DNA of 64,000 nucleotides from Serratia rhizosphaerae (GTDB lineage: Bacteria > Pseudomonadota > Gammaproteobacteria > Enterobacterales > Enterobacteriaceae), in assembly GCF_009817885.1 (NCBI RefSeq), contig NZ_CP041764.1, forward strand, positions 2,232,001 to 2,296,000. The letters run 5' to 3'. A program made the translations under genes and the position numbers. The notes below the pieces were generated by a model. It was not told the DNA's origin. It saw only the letters and a program-made list of their open reading frames with translations, and searched no databases. Shown here piece by piece: positions 16,627-25,558 of the stretch (position 1 is the stretch's first letter; each line of letters begins with the position of its first letter).

Positions 16627-17773
16627 GCAAAACTCCGTTCTAACTCTTTGACGAAACGAGTATAGTCAAATTCCGCATTAGCATGATGCATCGCGTTATT
16701 ACTGAGCGTCAGATAACGGTTCTGTGTAATGATGTTGATAATTTGTTGTGCGCAACATTCAGGATCCAACGCTAAAGGCGGCGCCATTTTCTGGGTTACC
16801 GTGTTGAAGACCCGGTGTGGGAAGTCAATGTCAATATCTGTTAGCGCATGGTATTGCTCAAAGGTTAGGGTTGGCGCAATGCCTATACCGCATTCGCCGT
16901 CGGGGATCACTTCGGGTTGCCCGTCAATAAGCGGGAAAATCACCGGTACGGCGTGATATAACGCTTCCATACAGGAGAGCCCGAAAGGTTCCGTCACCGG
17001 AGAGCTGATGTAAAAATCGATACGGTCAAAGAAGGATGTCAGATCCTGTTGGAATCCCAGAAAATGAACGTATTTCTCAACGCCCAGTTTTGTGACTAGT
17101 GCACGTAACTTTGCTTCATCCGGCCCTTTTCCGGCAATGTACAATTCAGCATCAATACCTTTTTGCCGCAGGGCATTGAGTGTCAGAATAGAAACGCCGA
17201 TACCTTTCAGTGATACGAGACGGGAAGCTGTGCCTAACACCACACGCGTTGTCGGGGCCACGGTTTTGGGAGAGATAGTGGTGGGTGGCGGCACGCAGTT
17301 GCTGACGATTTCTATCGGGCAGGTCAGCTTAAAACGTTCCTCTAATACGCGTTTGGATGCGAAACTGACAGCAATGCAGCCGTCTACTTTTTCGAAAAAC
17401 CCCAATGTTTTCGCATTCAGCGGGAAACGCCAAGAGCAGCCATGATCGTAATAAATCGTTTTGCTATTGCGTATCTTGCGCGCCAGATTTGGGACGAAAT
17501 CCCAAAAGATCACCAGGTCGGCCCGCTGTTTTTCGATTTTTCGCAGTAAGGCGGACTTGCGAAGGAATACCGGATACTTCAGAGCACGATCGTTGATGAC
17601 GCGGTTGGCGAACAACAGGGGGTGTCACCCAGTTCACTGGCTATTTCTGGCCCGATTTTATTACTGATGCAAAGTATGCTATCGCTGCCAACCGTCGCGT
17701 TATGTAAGAACTGCAGGAAAATCTTCTCGGCGCCGCCCATTTTTTCTAAATTGATTACGTGTAGCCGCTTCAT
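16611..17773 (-). pseudogene. GT4 family LPS core glycosyltransferase, interrupted by a one-base frameshift
   Basis: Two minus-strand frames encode one GT4 protein of about 387 residues. The first (17773 down to about 17620) reads KRLHVINLEKMGGAEKIFLQF and continues to ASELGDTP. The rest lies in another frame from LLFANRVINDRAL on, ending at 16611 and containing SRLVSLKGIG (donor loop) and the E-x7-E motif EPFGLSCMEAL. The frames meet at a run of five G on the plus strand (17618-17622). A sixth G would restore a continuous protein, since a stop (TGA) sits just before the downstream frame. The N-terminal frame overlaps the waaC stop by ATGA, and the C-terminal end overlaps waaL. As read it yields a 64-residue fragment and a downstream frame without a good start. 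Real inactivation, on/off variation or a sequencing error are all possible. Confidence 0.85.
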
Positions 17774-18735
17774 GGCTGTGGCTCCTGCAGCAGGGTAAAT
17801 ACGTCATTCGCTGAAATAGTGCTCATCATGTTGTTTGACGATTTTTTTGCTATTTGGTTCTGCCCATAACCGCCGATTAATCCAGGATCTGTCGGGCCGA
17901 ACAGCGTAATATTCGGCCGATCGAGGGCGGCGGCCAAGTGGCTGAGGCCGGTATCCACCGACACCACGCTTTTGGCGCCGGCCAGCACCTGTGCAACCTG
18001 CTCCAGGCTGAGTTTCGGCAGTACCTCGACATGCGGGAAGCCTTCCGCCAGACGTAGTGCGCGCTGGTGTTCGTGTTCGGCGCCCCATGGCAGCTTGATG
18101 CGCAGCCCGGTTGGCGCAACCAGCGAGATCAGCGCGCGCCAGTTTTCTTCCGGCCAGTGTTTCTCATCGCGGGTGGTGGCATGCAGGAACACCAGATATT
18201 GCCCGGCGTCCGCCGGCGGCTGAGTGAGAAAACGGGCGGCGATGGCGTAGTCGCCATCGGTGTCGGGCTTGGTGTAGCCGAGGCTTTTGGCGAACAGCTC
18301 GCGGGTACGCTCCACCGCGTGCTGTTGTTTATCGATGTGATGACGATGGGTGTAGAACCAGCTGGCAAACGGCTCGCGCGCGCTTTTACAGTCTTGCCCG
18401 TGCTTGCTGCCTTTGGCAACGCGGGTCACCAGCGCGGCGCTTTTGATCAGGCCTTGCGCATCGATCACCACATCATAATCGCGTTCTTGCAGCTGACGTT
18501 TAAAGTCGCAGCGCTGTTGACGGGTTTCACTGCCGAACCAGTTTTTGCGCCAGCGGCGAATAGCGACCGGAATCACCCGATCCACTGCCGGGTGCCAGGT
18601 GGGGATCTGGCGAAAACCTTCTTCCACCACCCAGTCGAAGCGAATACCTGGGATGGCGTTCATCGCATCCGTCAGCGCCGGCAGCGTATGCAGTACATCC
18701 CCCATGGATGAGGTTTTGACGATCAGCACCTGCAT
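17770..18735 (-). CDS. waaC: LPS heptosyltransferase I
   Basis: WaaC transfers the first L-glycero-D-manno-heptose from ADP-heptose to Kdo of Kdo2-lipid A at the cytoplasmic face of the inner membrane. The 321-residue GT9 protein shows MQVLIVKTSSMGDVLHTLPAL, the diagnostic WaaC N-terminus with the catalytic aspartate, HATTRDEKHWPE in the middle and SVDTGLSHLAAAL plus LFGPTDPGLIGGYG at the donor site. It sits two bases after waaF and overlaps the GT4 gene, within the hldD-waaF-waaC unit. Confidence 0.97.
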   Translation of the reverse strand: MQVLIVKTSSMGDVLHTLPALTDAMNAIPGIRFDWVVEEGFRQIPTWHPAVDRVIPVAIRRWRKNWFGSETRQQRCDFKRQLQERDYDVVIDAQGLIKSAALVTRVAKGSKHGQDCKSAREPFASWFYTHRHHIDKQQHAVERTRELFAKSLGYTKPDTDGDYAIAARFLTQPPADAGQYLVFLHATTRDEKHWPEENWRALISLVAPTGLRIKLPWGAEHEHQRALRLAEGFPHVEVLPKLSLEQVAQVLAGAKSVVSVDTGLSHLAAALDRPNITLFGPTDPGLIGGYGQNQIAKKSSNNMMSTISANDVFTLLQEPQP

Positions 18736-18737
18736 GG

Positions 18738-19784
18738 CTATTCCTCGCTGTCGGCCAGTAATGGCATTAACGCGTCTAACACCTGTTGCGGCTGAATATC
18801 AATCAGGCTTTGATGATAGCCTTGGTCGGCATCGCCTTTGCGTACCTTGTGGTAGCCGCTAATCAGGCGGATCACCTTGGCTTTATCCGACAGCGGCGGC
18901 GTGAAGTCCGGGCTGCTCGGCCCGTATAAGGCTATCAGCGGTTTGTTCAACGCCGCTGCAACGTGCATTAAACCGGAGTCATTGCTGACCACCGCCTGAC
19001 AGGAGGCCAATAGAATAACCGCCTGTTCCAGCTGGGTTTCGCCGGCCAGGTTGATACAGTGGCCGCGTGACGCGTCCGCCAGGGCCGTGCGGATCTGCTC
19101 GCCGGCCTCGTGGTCTTTGGCGGAGCCGAACAGGGCGATCTGATAGCCCTGGTCGATCAGCATCTGTGCCAACCGGGCGTAATGGTAATGCGGCCAGCGC
19201 TTGGCCGGGCCGAATTCCGCGCCGGGGCAGAAACCAATCAACGGACGGGCGTCGGTCAGATTAAAGGAGGCGGTAGTCTCGGCTATCTCTTCATCGCTGA
19301 CCTGCAGCTGCGGCCATAACAGCGGCTGCGGCAGATCTGTGGCGCTGTGAATGCGCTGTTTATCATAGGCCAGCGCCGCATAGCGCTGGACCATTAACGG
19401 GAAAGCGGCTTTATCCAATACGCGGATATCGTTCAGCAGGCCGTAGCGCATCTCGCCGCGCCAGCCGCAACGTAGCGGCACCTGGGCAAAGAACGGCACC
19501 AGGGCGGATTTAAACGAATTCGGCAGTACATAGGCGCGATCGTAGCGATTGGCGCGCAGCGTGTGGCCAAGGCGGCGGCGTTCGCCGATCGCCAGCGCGC
19601 CGTGTCCGAGAGGCATCGCCAGCGCCTGGTTGACTTCCGGCATCCGCGTCAGCAGCGGCCGACACCAGGCCGGAGCCATGACGTCGATCTCTGCTGACGG
19701 GTACTCGGCCTTCAGGGTGCGGTAAAGACTTTGCGACATCATCATATCGCCAACCCAGGAAGGGCCGATAACCAGTATTTTCAT
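18738..19784 (-). CDS. waaF: LPS heptosyltransferase II
   Basis: WaaF adds the second heptose to the inner core. The 348-residue GT9 protein begins KILVIGPSWVGDMMMSQSLY, the WaaF signature, and carries FCPGAEFGPAKRWP in mid-protein and SNDSGLMHVAAALNKPLIALYG at the donor site. Length equals the E. coli protein. It lies 21 bases after hldD in the same transcriptional unit. Confidence 0.98.
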   Translation of the reverse strand: MKILVIGPSWVGDMMMSQSLYRTLKAEYPSAEIDVMAPAWCRPLLTRMPEVNQALAMPLGHGALAIGERRRLGHTLRANRYDRAYVLPNSFKSALVPFFAQVPLRCGWRGEMRYGLLNDIRVLDKAAFPLMVQRYAALAYDKQRIHSATDLPQPLLWPQLQVSDEEIAETTASFNLTDARPLIGFCPGAEFGPAKRWPHYHYARLAQMLIDQGYQIALFGSAKDHEAGEQIRTALADASRGHCINLAGETQLEQAVILLASCQAVVSNDSGLMHVAAALNKPLIALYGPSSPDFTPPLSDKAKVIRLISGYHKVRKGDADQGYHQSLIDIQPQQVLDALMPLLADSEE

Positions 19785-19805
19785 ACCGTGCAGATTCCCT
19801 TCAGC

Positions 19806-20738
19806 TTAAGCGGTGCGGTTGAGCCAGGCCATGTACTCTTTGACGCCTTCGGCCACGGTTTTAAACGGTGCGTTGTAGCCCGCCGCGCGCAGATTGGTCA
19901 GATCGGCCTGGGTATAAGCCTGATAGCGGCCTTTCAACTTTTCCGGGAACTCAATGTATTCCACCGCGCCTTTCTGGTGGAAGTCCACCACCGCGTCAGC
20001 CACCGCCTGGAAGGTTTCCGCCCGGCCGGTGCCGCAGTTGAAGATGCCGGAGACGCCGTTCTGCCAGAACCACAGGTTGACCGCCGCCACGTCGCCGACG
20101 TAGATGAAGTCGCGCTTGAAGTTTTCACTGCCGGCGAACAGTTTCGGGTTCTCGCCGCGGCCGATCTGGCCGTTGAGGTGGAAGGCCACGCTCGCCATGC
20201 TGCCTTTGTGGCCTTCACGCGGGCCGTAGACGTTGAAATAGCGGAAGCCGCAGATTTGGGAGTCGGCTTCCGGCAGGATTTCACGCACGTACTGGTCGAA
20301 CAGGAATTTGGAGTAGCCGTAAACGTTCAGCGGCTGCTCGTACTGACGCTCTTCGATAAAGTTTTCACTGCGGCCGCCGTAGGTGGCGGCGGAAGAGGCG
20401 TACAGGAAAGGAATCTGGCGATCCAGGCAGTAGTGCAGCAGATCTTTGGAGTACTGATAGTTGTTATCCATCATGTACTTGCCGTCCCACTCGGTGGTGG
20501 CGGAGCAGGCGCCTTCATGGAACACCGCCTCAACATCGCCGAAGTCGTCGCCGGCGACGATGCTGGCGATAAAATCTTCTTTATCCATATAGTCGGCAAT
20601 ATCAAGATCGACCAGATTGATGAATTTGGTGCCGTCTTTCAGGTTATCGATAACCAGAATGTCACGATACCCTTTGTCATTCAGTGCCTTAACGATGTTG
20701 CTGCCGATCATGCCGGCGCCGCCAGTGACGATAATCAT
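19806..20738 (-). CDS. hldD: ADP-L-glycero-D-manno-heptose 6-epimerase
   Basis: HldD (RfaD, GmhD) converts ADP-D-glycero-manno-heptose to the L-glycero form used by WaaC, WaaF and WaaQ. The 310-residue short-chain dehydrogenase-type enzyme has the NADP-binding loop TGGAGMIGSNIV at 5-16 and the YGYSK catalytic tyrosine-lysine motif near residue 140. It is the first gene of the minus-strand waaF-waaC-waaL unit and divergent from kbl. A small hairpin (GTGGGG/CCCCAC, 20766-20784) lies in its leader. In E. coli the gene is also heat-shock inducible, but I could not find a convincing sigma-32 promoter. Confidence 0.97.
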   Translation of the reverse strand: MIIVTGGAGMIGSNIVKALNDKGYRDILVIDNLKDGTKFINLVDLDIADYMDKEDFIASIVAGDDFGDVEAVFHEGACSATTEWDGKYMMDNNYQYSKDLLHYCLDRQIPFLYASSAATYGGRSENFIEERQYEQPLNVYGYSKFLFDQYVREILPEADSQICGFRYFNVYGPREGHKGSMASVAFHLNGQIGRGENPKLFAGSENFKRDFIYVGDVAAVNLWFWQNGVSGIFNCGTGRAETFQAVADAVVDFHQKGAVEYIEFPEKLKGRYQAYTQADLTNLRAAGYNAPFKTVAEGVKEYMAWLNRTA

Positions 20739-20989
20739 TGGGCTTACCCCTGTTTATTCTGCCTGGTGGGGCACAATACCCCACGCTATATGACGCCTAT
20801 AATAGCATTTCATGTCGTTGCAAACATCGGATGGGCTCCGATAATCCTTAGAAGGAACCACGGTGGCGGTTGCCCGGGCGCTGCCGTGATATCTGCTGCA
20901 TTTTTCATATTCTCTCCGGCGTATTATCGTCAGTCCGGTTACAAATCAGTAAAATATGTTGAAAATGAGCCAATCCTGGAGATAACAGA

Positions 20990-22186
20990 ATGTCTGCGTC
21001 GTTTTATCAGCAGTTGGAACAACAACTTGCCGCCACCCGTGCCGAAGGTTTGTTTAAGCAGGAACGTATTATCACCTCCGCGCAACAGGCCGATATCGCC
21101 GTGGCGGACGGCAGCCACGTTATCAATTTCTGCGCCAACAACTACCTTGGTTTGGCGAACCATCCTGCGTTGATCGAGGCCGCGAAAGCCGGCATGGACA
21201 GCCACGGCTTCGGTATGGCGTCGGTGCGCTTTATCTGCGGCACGCAAGACAGCCATAAGCAGCTGGAACAGAAGCTGGCTGACTTCCTCGGTATGGAAGA
21301 TGCCATTCTTTACTCTTCCTGCTTTGATGCCAACGGCGGCCTGTTTGAAACCCTGCTGGGGCCGGAAGACGCCATTATTTCCGATGCCTTGAACCACGCT
21401 TCTATCATCGACGGCGTGCGCCTGTGTAAAGCCAAACGCTACCGCTATGCCAACAACGATATGAGCGAACTGGAAGCGCAGCTGAAGCAGGCGAAGGCCG
21501 ACGGTGCGCGTCATATTCTGATCGCCACCGACGGCGTGTTCTCGATGGACGGCGTGATTGCCAACCTGAAAGGCGTGTGCGACCTGGCGGATGAATATCA
21601 GGCGCTGGTAATGGTGGACGACTCTCACGCGGTAGGCTTTGTCGGTGCCAATGGCCGCGGCACGCACGAGTATTGCGAGGTGATGGGGCGCGTCGACATT
21701 ATCACCGGCACCCTGGGTAAAGCGCTGGGCGGCGCTTCCGGCGGCTACACCGCGGGGAAAAAAGAGCTGGTGGAGTGGCTGCGTCAGCGCTCGCGCCCGT
21801 ACCTGTTCTCCAACTCGCTGGCGCCGGCGATCGTTTCCGCGTCGATTAAAGTGCTGGAACTGCTGGAAGAGGGCGATGCGCTGCGCGACCGCCTGTGGAG
21901 CAACGCCCGTCTGTTCCGCGAAAAAATGACCGCAGCCGGTTTTACCCTGGCCGGCGCCGATCACGCCATCATCCCGGTGATGCTGGGAGATGCGAAACTG
22001 GCGCAGGATTTCGCCAATGCGCTGCTCAAGGAAGGCATTTACGTAACAGGTTTCTTCTATCCGGTGGTGCCGAAAAATCAGGCGCGCATCCGTACCCAAA
22101 TGTCCGCCGACCATTCACCGGAGCAAATTGAACGCGCCGTTGAGGCATTTACGCGTATCGGCAAAGATCTTGGCGTTATTGCATAA
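20990..22186 (+). CDS. kbl: Glycine C-acetyltransferase (2-amino-3-ketobutyrate CoA ligase)
   Basis: Kbl cleaves 2-amino-3-ketobutyrate with CoA into glycine and acetyl-CoA, the second step of threonine degradation. The 398-residue PLP enzyme of the alpha-oxoamine synthase family shows NFCANNYLGLANHP near 45, the DDSHAVGF aspartate block near 208 and the PLP lysine in TGTLGKALGGASGG near 244. CTGGAGATAACAGA precedes the ATG. It is nine bases upstream of tdh, forming the kbl-tdh operon, which is under Lrp control in E. coli. Confidence 0.98.
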   Translation: MSASFYQQLEQQLAATRAEGLFKQERIITSAQQADIAVADGSHVINFCANNYLGLANHPALIEAAKAGMDSHGFGMASVRFICGTQDSHKQLEQKLADFLGMEDAILYSSCFDANGGLFETLLGPEDAIISDALNHASIIDGVRLCKAKRYRYANNDMSELEAQLKQAKADGARHILIATDGVFSMDGVIANLKGVCDLADEYQALVMVDDSHAVGFVGANGRGTHEYCEVMGRVDIITGTLGKALGGASGGYTAGKKELVEWLRQRSRPYLFSNSLAPAIVSASIKVLELLEEGDALRDRLWSNARLFREKMTAAGFTLAGADHAIIPVMLGDAKLAQDFANALLKEGIYVTGFFYPVVPKNQARIRTQMSADHSPEQIERAVEAFTRIGKDLGVIA

Positions 22187-22195
22187 GGTAAAACC

Positions 22196-23221
22196 ATGAA
22201 AGCACTGTCTAAACTGAAAGCGGAAGAAGGGATTTGGATGACCGATGTGCCACAGCCGGAGCTGGGGCATAACGACGTCATGATCAAAATTCGCAAAACC
22301 GCGATCTGCGGCACCGATGTGCATATCTATAACTGGGATGAGTGGTCACAGAACACCATTCCGGTACCGATGGTGGTTGGCCACGAATACGTGGGCGAAG
22401 TGGTGGCGATTGGCCAGGAAGTGAAAGGCTTTAATATCGGCGATCGCGTATCCGGCGAAGGACATATCACCTGCGGCCACTGCCGCAACTGCCGCGGCGG
22501 CCGTACGCACCTGTGCCGCAACACCGTGGGCGTGGGCGTCAACCGCCCCGGCTCGTTTGCCGAATATCTGGTGATCCCGGCGTTTAACGCCTTCAAGATC
22601 CCGGACAATATCTCCGATGAGCTGGCGTCAATTTTCGACCCGTTCGGCAATGCCGTGCATACCGCGCTCTCGTTCGATCTGGTGGGCGAGGACGTGCTGG
22701 TGTCCGGCGCCGGGCCGATCGGCATTATGGCGGCGGCGGTGTGTAAGCACGTGGGCGCCCGCAACGTGGTGATTACCGACGTGAATGAATATCGCCTGGA
22801 GCTGGCGCGCAAGATGGGCGTTACCCGCGCGGTGAACGTCAGTCAGGAAAACCTGAGCGACGTGATGAACGAGCTGGGTATGACCGAAGGGTTTGATGTC
22901 GGCCTGGAGATGTCCGGCGCGCCGCCGGCCTTCCGCACGCTGCTGAACGCCATGAATCACGGCGGCCGCATCGCCATGCTGGGGATCCCGCCTTCCGATA
23001 TGTCGATCGATTGGAATCAGGTGATTTTCAAGGGGTTATTTATTAAAGGTATTTACGGCCGTGAAATGTTTGAAACCTGGTATAAGATGGCCGCGCTGAT
23101 CCAGTCCGGGCTGGATTTGACGCCGATCATTACCCACCGTTTCTCGATTGACGAATTCCAGCAGGGCTTCGACGCCATGCGTTCCGGGCAATCCGGGAAA
23201 GTGGTGCTGAGCTGGGATTGA
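22196..23221 (+). CDS. tdh: L-threonine 3-dehydrogenase
   Basis: Tdh oxidises L-threonine to 2-amino-3-ketobutyrate with NAD+, feeding Kbl. The 341-residue medium-chain zinc dehydrogenase has the catalytic zinc cysteine in AICGTDVHIYNWDEW (about residue 38), GHEYVGEV, the four structural-zinc cysteines in CGHCRNCRGGRTHLC (about 93-107) and the Rossmann loop SGAGPIGIMAAAV near 175. Length matches E. coli. It is cotranscribed with kbl. Confidence 0.98.
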   Translation: MKALSKLKAEEGIWMTDVPQPELGHNDVMIKIRKTAICGTDVHIYNWDEWSQNTIPVPMVVGHEYVGEVVAIGQEVKGFNIGDRVSGEGHITCGHCRNCRGGRTHLCRNTVGVGVNRPGSFAEYLVIPAFNAFKIPDNISDELASIFDPFGNAVHTALSFDLVGEDVLVSGAGPIGIMAAAVCKHVGARNVVITDVNEYRLELARKMGVTRAVNVSQENLSDVMNELGMTEGFDVGLEMSGAPPAFRTLLNAMNHGGRIAMLGIPPSDMSIDWNQVIFKGLFIKGIYGREMFETWYKMAALIQSGLDLTPIITHRFSIDEFQQGFDAMRSGQSGKVVLSWD

Positions 23222-23232
23222 TGTGCTGACAA

Positions 23233-23256
23233 CAGGGCGGAGCACGCTCCGCCCTG
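23233..23256. terminator. Hairpin between convergent tdh and yibQ
   Basis: CAGGGCGGAGC (23233-23243) and GCTCCGCCCTG (23246-23256) can form a GC-rich hairpin in the 37-base gap between the convergent genes. No T tract follows on either strand, so its strength as a terminator is uncertain. Confidence 0.55.
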
Positions 23257-23258
23257 GA

Positions 23259-24212
23259 TTATGACTGCTTCTCTGACGCGCGCGGCCAGCTTGGCCAGTG
23301 CTGTTTGATAAAGGTCACCACCGGCGACTGGGCGATGCTTTCGCCAATCACGGCCAGCGCCGTGCCGGCATGTACTTTTTCCTGCTCCTTCGGCGCTTTC
23401 ACCTTGCACTGCTTGATACCGTTGTTGAACGGGTTTTTCGGCTGTGTCGGACGCGGCGGTTTGCTCGGCGGCATAGCGCTGCCGCCCTGCGGCGCGTTCA
23501 GCAGTGAACTCGGCCTGACCAGCACGATATCGGCGGGCAGCGTCGCCAGCATTTGTTTGAGCACTTTTACCGTGGCCGGACGCGGGTGGCCGATGGCGAT
23601 GGTGGAGCCGTTACGGCGCGCCAGTGCAATGGCGCGGTTGAACTGGTGGCGGATATCGCTTTCGCTGGCGGTGTCGTCGAGGAATACCCGCCGCTTGATC
23701 ACCTTGACCCCGGTACCCGCTGCGGCGCGGGTGGCCTGGCTGTTGCCGATGGTCATGCTGTCGAGGAAGTACAGGTTATAGCTTTCCAGCGCCTGCATCA
23801 CCTTCTGCATGGCCGGCAGGCTGGAGGTCATGGCGCTGCCCATATGGTTGTTCATCCCTACCGCATACGGCACGTTGTTCACCGCATTGCGGATGATGCG
23901 CTGCACCTCGTCGTTGCTCATGGACGGCCGCAGGGTATCGCGCTCCAGCGGCTGTTTGCTGAGCGGCTCCATCGGCATATGGATCAGCACCTCGCGGCCC
24001 TGCGCATGGGCGCGGGTCGCCATCAGATGGGCATGGGGGGCATTGGGCAGTACCGCCACCGAGATTGGCAGCGGCATTTGCAACACGGCGTTTTCTTCAT
24101 GAGGCCGGTAGCCGACGTCATCGATCACAATCGCCAGTTTGCCAGCCTGCGCGGCTGCGGCCAGCAACAGGGAACCAACCAGTACGGCGCTTCGTGTTTT
24201 GAGGTAGCGCAA
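23259..24212 (-). CDS. yibQ: Divergent polysaccharide deacetylase family protein YibQ
   Basis: The protein belongs to the divergent polysaccharide deacetylase family 2 and is probably exported. After a signal peptide (VLVGSLLLAAAAQA) the mature part begins GKLAIVIDDVGYRP, with DD as likely metal ligands, followed by VLIHMPMEPL, NNHMGS and IAIGHPRP, all conserved in the family. I chose TTG at 24212 (GGGAAGA upstream, same signal-peptide length as E. coli YibQ). A GTG at 24230 would overlap envC by 16 bases. No ATG start exists. It follows envC, as in E. coli, but the function is unknown. Confidence 0.85.
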   Translation of the reverse strand: MRYLKTRSAVLVGSLLLAAAAQAGKLAIVIDDVGYRPHEENAVLQMPLPISVAVLPNAPHAHLMATRAHAQGREVLIHMPMEPLSKQPLERDTLRPSMSNDEVQRIIRNAVNNVPYAVGMNNHMGSAMTSSLPAMQKVMQALESYNLYFLDSMTIGNSQATRAAAGTGVKVIKRRVFLDDTASESDIRHQFNRAIALARRNGSTIAIGHPRPATVKVLKQMLATLPADIVLVRPSSLLNAPQGGSAMPPSKPPRPTQPKNPFNNGIKQCKVKAPKEQEKVHAGTALAVIGESIAQSPVVTFIKQHWPSWPRASEKQS

Positions 24213-24214
24213 AT

Positions 24215-25549
24215 CTATCTTCCCAACCACGGCAGTGGGTTAACGGCCTGACCCTGGCGACGAATTTCGAAATAGAGCGACGGCGTTCCCTGACCCCCGC
24301 TGGTACCCACCAAGGCGATAGGCTGGCCGGCGCGCACCTGCGCACCCACGTTCACCAACGCGCTCTGGTTATAGCCGTACAGGCTCATATCACCCTTACC
24401 GTGCTCGACCACGACTACCAAGCCATAGCCTTGCAGCCAGTCGGCCATCAGTACGCGACCGTCGGCGATCGCCTTGACTTCACTGCCTTCCGGCGCGGCG
24501 ATGACCACCCCTTTCCAGCGTAACTCGCCCTGCAGCTGTTCGCCGAAGCGATGCAGGGTGCTGCCGCGCACCGGCCAGTAGGCCTGCCCGTTCGGACGTC
24601 CCAGGCCGCCGGTACGCGCCATCAGGGAGCGTTCGCTTTCGCTAGGCTTATAGCGAGTGCCGGTTTTCTTCGCCTGCTGCTCTTTCTTGCGCACTTTCTC
24701 GCGTACGCGGGCGGCCTCACGCGCTTCACGCTCGGCGCGGGCGCGGGCTTCGCGTTCGGCGCGGGCGATCTTGTCACGCAGGCGGCTTTCGTTCTGACGC
24801 AGTTCGCTCAGGCGCTGCTGATCTTTTTCCAGCGAGCTTTCCAGTGCGCTCAGGGTTTTCTTACGCGCGCTGCGCGCCTGCTCCAGTTTCTGCCGTTGGG
24901 CCTGCTGTTCGCTCAGCAGGGACTTTTGCTGCTTTTGCTTGGCGACCAGCGTGGTTTTTTGCTGCGCCAGCTCCGCGCGGGTTTGCTTCAGCTCTTCGAT
25001 ATTTTCCTGACGCGCATCGTTCAGATAGCCGAAGTAAGCCAGGATGCGCTCGCTGCGCTGGCTCTCTTCACCGCTCAGGATCAGCTGTACGGCGCTGTGC
25101 TGCCCTTGACGGAATGCGGCGTCCAGCTGTTTGGACAGGATATTTTGCTGTTGGGTCTGCTGCTTTTGCAGCTTGGCGATAGAGGCGTTAAGACCGGAGA
25201 TGTCTTTGCCCAGAGAATTTAGCGTACTTTGGGTGCTACGTAGGGAACGGCTGGCCTGCGCAATGGTTTTTTCCTGCTGCTTGAGTTTGTCCTGCAGGCT
25301 GCTGCGCTGTTGTTGCTGTTGTTTAACCGCTTTTTCTTTCTCAGCGATGCTTTGCTGGATGTCTTTAAGCTGGCTTTTGTTGTCGTCGGCGGCATGGCCG
25401 GATAACGGCAACAGCAAGACGCCAGCGTACAACACGCTGGCGCACAGTGTGGTCAACTTCCGTGGTGCAACGCGTTGCGGCAGCAGCTGGCTGCCGGCTT
25501 TTGCGCCTCGGGTTACCCTTGATAGTGCAAAATACGCCTTCTCCCTCAT
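24215..25549 (-). CDS. envC: Murein hydrolase activator EnvC
   Basis: EnvC is a periplasmic protein recruited by FtsEX that activates the amidases AmiA and AmiB to split septal peptidoglycan. The 444-residue product has an exported N-terminus (LCASVLYAGVLLLPLSGHA, cleaved near residue 52), a long coiled coil rich in Q, K and R (about 55-300), and a C-terminal LytM/M23 domain (about 320-444) with WPVRGSTLHRFGEQ and the family tail RRQGQAVNPLPWLGR. In EnvC the LytM domain lacks full zinc ligands and is regulatory. The N-terminus is about 25 residues longer than in E. coli, and no strong ribosome binding site precedes the ATG. Confidence 0.95.
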   Translation of the reverse strand: MREKAYFALSRVTRGAKAGSQLLPQRVAPRKLTTLCASVLYAGVLLLPLSGHAADDNKSQLKDIQQSIAEKEKAVKQQQQQRSSLQDKLKQQEKTIAQASRSLRSTQSTLNSLGKDISGLNASIAKLQKQQTQQQNILSKQLDAAFRQGQHSAVQLILSGEESQRSERILAYFGYLNDARQENIEELKQTRAELAQQKTTLVAKQKQQKSLLSEQQAQRQKLEQARSARKKTLSALESSLEKDQQRLSELRQNESRLRDKIARAEREARARAEREAREAARVREKVRKKEQQAKKTGTRYKPSESERSLMARTGGLGRPNGQAYWPVRGSTLHRFGEQLQGELRWKGVVIAAPEGSEVKAIADGRVLMADWLQGYGLVVVVEHGKGDMSLYGYNQSALVNVGAQVRAGQPIALVGTSGGQGTPSLYFEIRRQGQAVNPLPWLGR

Positions 25550-25558
25550 GGAGTAGGA

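Noticed and set aside
20798..20803. TATAAT on the plus strand upstream of kbl
   Set aside because: It is about 190 bases from kbl with no acceptable -35, and it lies in the hldD leader. Not enough for a promoter call.
19731..21173. Open frame of 480 codons opposite hldD running into kbl
   Set aside because: It is antisense to hldD and then overlaps kbl in another frame. Both real genes are well supported.
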